Source: Deltaproteobacteria bacterium (GTDB lineage: Bacteria; Desulfobacterota; Desulfarculia; Desulfarculales; Desulfarculaceae). From it: 6,907 bases of DNA. Shown here in pieces: positions 6,143-6,907 of the stretch; within the stretch, counting starts at the first letter, position 1, and the number at the start of each line of letters is the position of its first letter. A program made the position numbers and the translations under genes. The DNA lies in NCBI GenBank assembly GCA_020444165.1, contig JAHLLK010000166.1, positions 1-6,907 on the forward strand. Direction: 5' to 3'. A model generated the notes under the pieces. The model saw nothing but the letters and a program-made list of their open reading frames with translations. It was not told the DNA's origin and searched no databases.

Positions 6143-6907
6143 TCAGCAGTCCGGAGCAGCCAGGGCAGGTAAAAACACTTCGAATTTGGTGCCTTGGCCC
6201 GGTTGGCTTTGGCAGGATATATAGCCTCCATGTGACTTAACTATGCCATGAACAACTGCAAGCCCCAAGCCAGTTCCCTTCCCGATTTCCTTGGTGGTGA
6301 AAAATGGGTCATACATCTGTCTCAAGGTGTGCTGGTCCATGCCCTGGCCGGTATCAGTCACCCGCAATGTCACATGAGGACCGGGACTCAGTCCAGGACG
6401 GGTTTTGCAAAAATCTTCATCCAGATTTATATTGTTGACTTTTAATATCAGCTTACCCCCCAAGGGCATGGCATCCCGGGCATTAGAGGCCAGGTTGCTT
6501 ATTATCTGTTTGATTAAGTCCCCACTGCCATTGATTTTGTAGAGATCTGGAGCCAAGTCAACTTCAACTTCGATGATTTTGGGCAACGTGTGTTTGATAA
6601 ATTCGATGGTTTTCAGCAACTCTTCACCAAGGTCGATGGGCTCCTTTTCAATTTCTATTTGCCGGCTAAATACGAGTATTTGGCGCACTAAATTTCGCGC
6701 CATTATAGCTGCATTAATAATCTCATTCAATTGGCTATTTAATGCTGTGGGATCGGCTATATCGCCCAATGCCAACTCCGCATAGCCCATAATTACAGCC
6801 ATGATATTGTTAAATTCGTGAGCTATACCTGCGGACAAAGTCCCAAGGTATTCTATCTTTTGGGCTTCCCTAAGTTTGGCCTCTAATTCTCTGCGCAGAG
6901 TGATGTC
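6143..6907 (-). CDS. NtrB-type sensor histidine kinase, C-terminal part (5' end outside window)
   Basis: The frame is open to the window edge, giving 254 visible residues. They begin with DITLRRELEAKLREAQKIEY, the usual end of a PAS domain plus linker helix, so sensory domains must lie beyond 6907. The HisKA motif LSAGIAHEFNN (24-34 of the visible part, phospho-acceptor H30) is of the NtrB type, often seen in nitrogen or metabolic sensors and hybrid kinases. HATPase_c is complete: N-box NLASNARDA (138-146), G1 DTGQG (185-189), F-box DPFFTT (200-205) and G2 GKGTGLGL (209-216). The protein ends about 25 residues after G2 (FLPALAAPDC), so it has no C-terminal receiver domain, although many relatives carry one. 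A TTG at 6838 reads in frame but lies inside the HisKA motif and is not the start. The next kinase gene follows 62 bp later. Confidence 0.92.
   Translation of the reverse strand, partial: DITLRRELEAKLREAQKIEYLGTLSAGIAHEFNNIMAVIMGYAELALGDIADPTALNSQLNEIINAAIMARNLVRQILVFSRQIEIEKEPIDLGEELLKTIEFIKHTLPKIIEVEVDLAPDLYKINGSGDLIKQIISNLASNARDAMPLGGKLILKVNNINLDEDFCKTRPGLSPGPHVTLRVTDTGQGMDQHTLRQMYDPFFTTKEIGKGTGLGLAVVHGIVKSHGGYISCQSQPGQGTKFEVFLPALAAPDC

Noticed and set aside
1..6907. CRISPR array, tRNA or rRNA genes, phage or integrase attachment sites.
   Set aside because: No regularly spaced repeats, cloverleaf or rRNA-like segments, or integrase genes were seen on either strand.

Overview
The window looks like bacterial chromosomal DNA, most plausibly from an anaerobic or microaerophilic member of the Desulfobacterota (former delta-proteobacteria). 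That placement is an inference. It rests on the mix of stand-alone PAS histidine kinases, a hemerythrin-like protein and a long Kef-type antiporter, not on any marker gene. All convincing genes lie on the minus strand, so they read from right to left. I see no rRNA, tRNA, CRISPR array or complete mobile element.

In the direction of transcription: (1) 6907-6143 is the C-terminal part of an NtrB-type histidine kinase cut by the window edge. (2) 6080-4965 is a soluble PAS histidine kinase with an atypical G1 box. (3) 4873-4337 is a hemerythrin-domain protein, followed 16 bp later by (4) 4320-3922, a DUF488/YeaO-family protein; these two probably form one operon with a candidate promoter at 4901-4930. 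(5) A 268-bp gap at 3921-3654 folds into several consecutive hairpins. (6) 3653-2565 is a markedly GC-rich PAS histidine kinase with a three-cysteine cluster in its PAS domain. (7) 2541-2290 is a decayed C-terminal fragment of a transposase, probably IS1380 family. (8) 2090-126 is a KefB/YbaL-type cation:proton antiporter with a C-terminal RCK (TrkA) module. The last 125 bp (125-1) hold no gene.

The theme is signal sensing and stress: three cytosolic histidine kinases without a response regulator in view, a di-iron O2/NO-type protein, and an antiporter gated by a nucleotide-binding module. A functional link between these parts is only inferred from proximity. The oddest part is the central segment of about 1.5 kb (2290-3804). 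There a kinase gene of clearly different base composition is bounded on one side by a transposase relic and on the other by a structured, unassigned leader.
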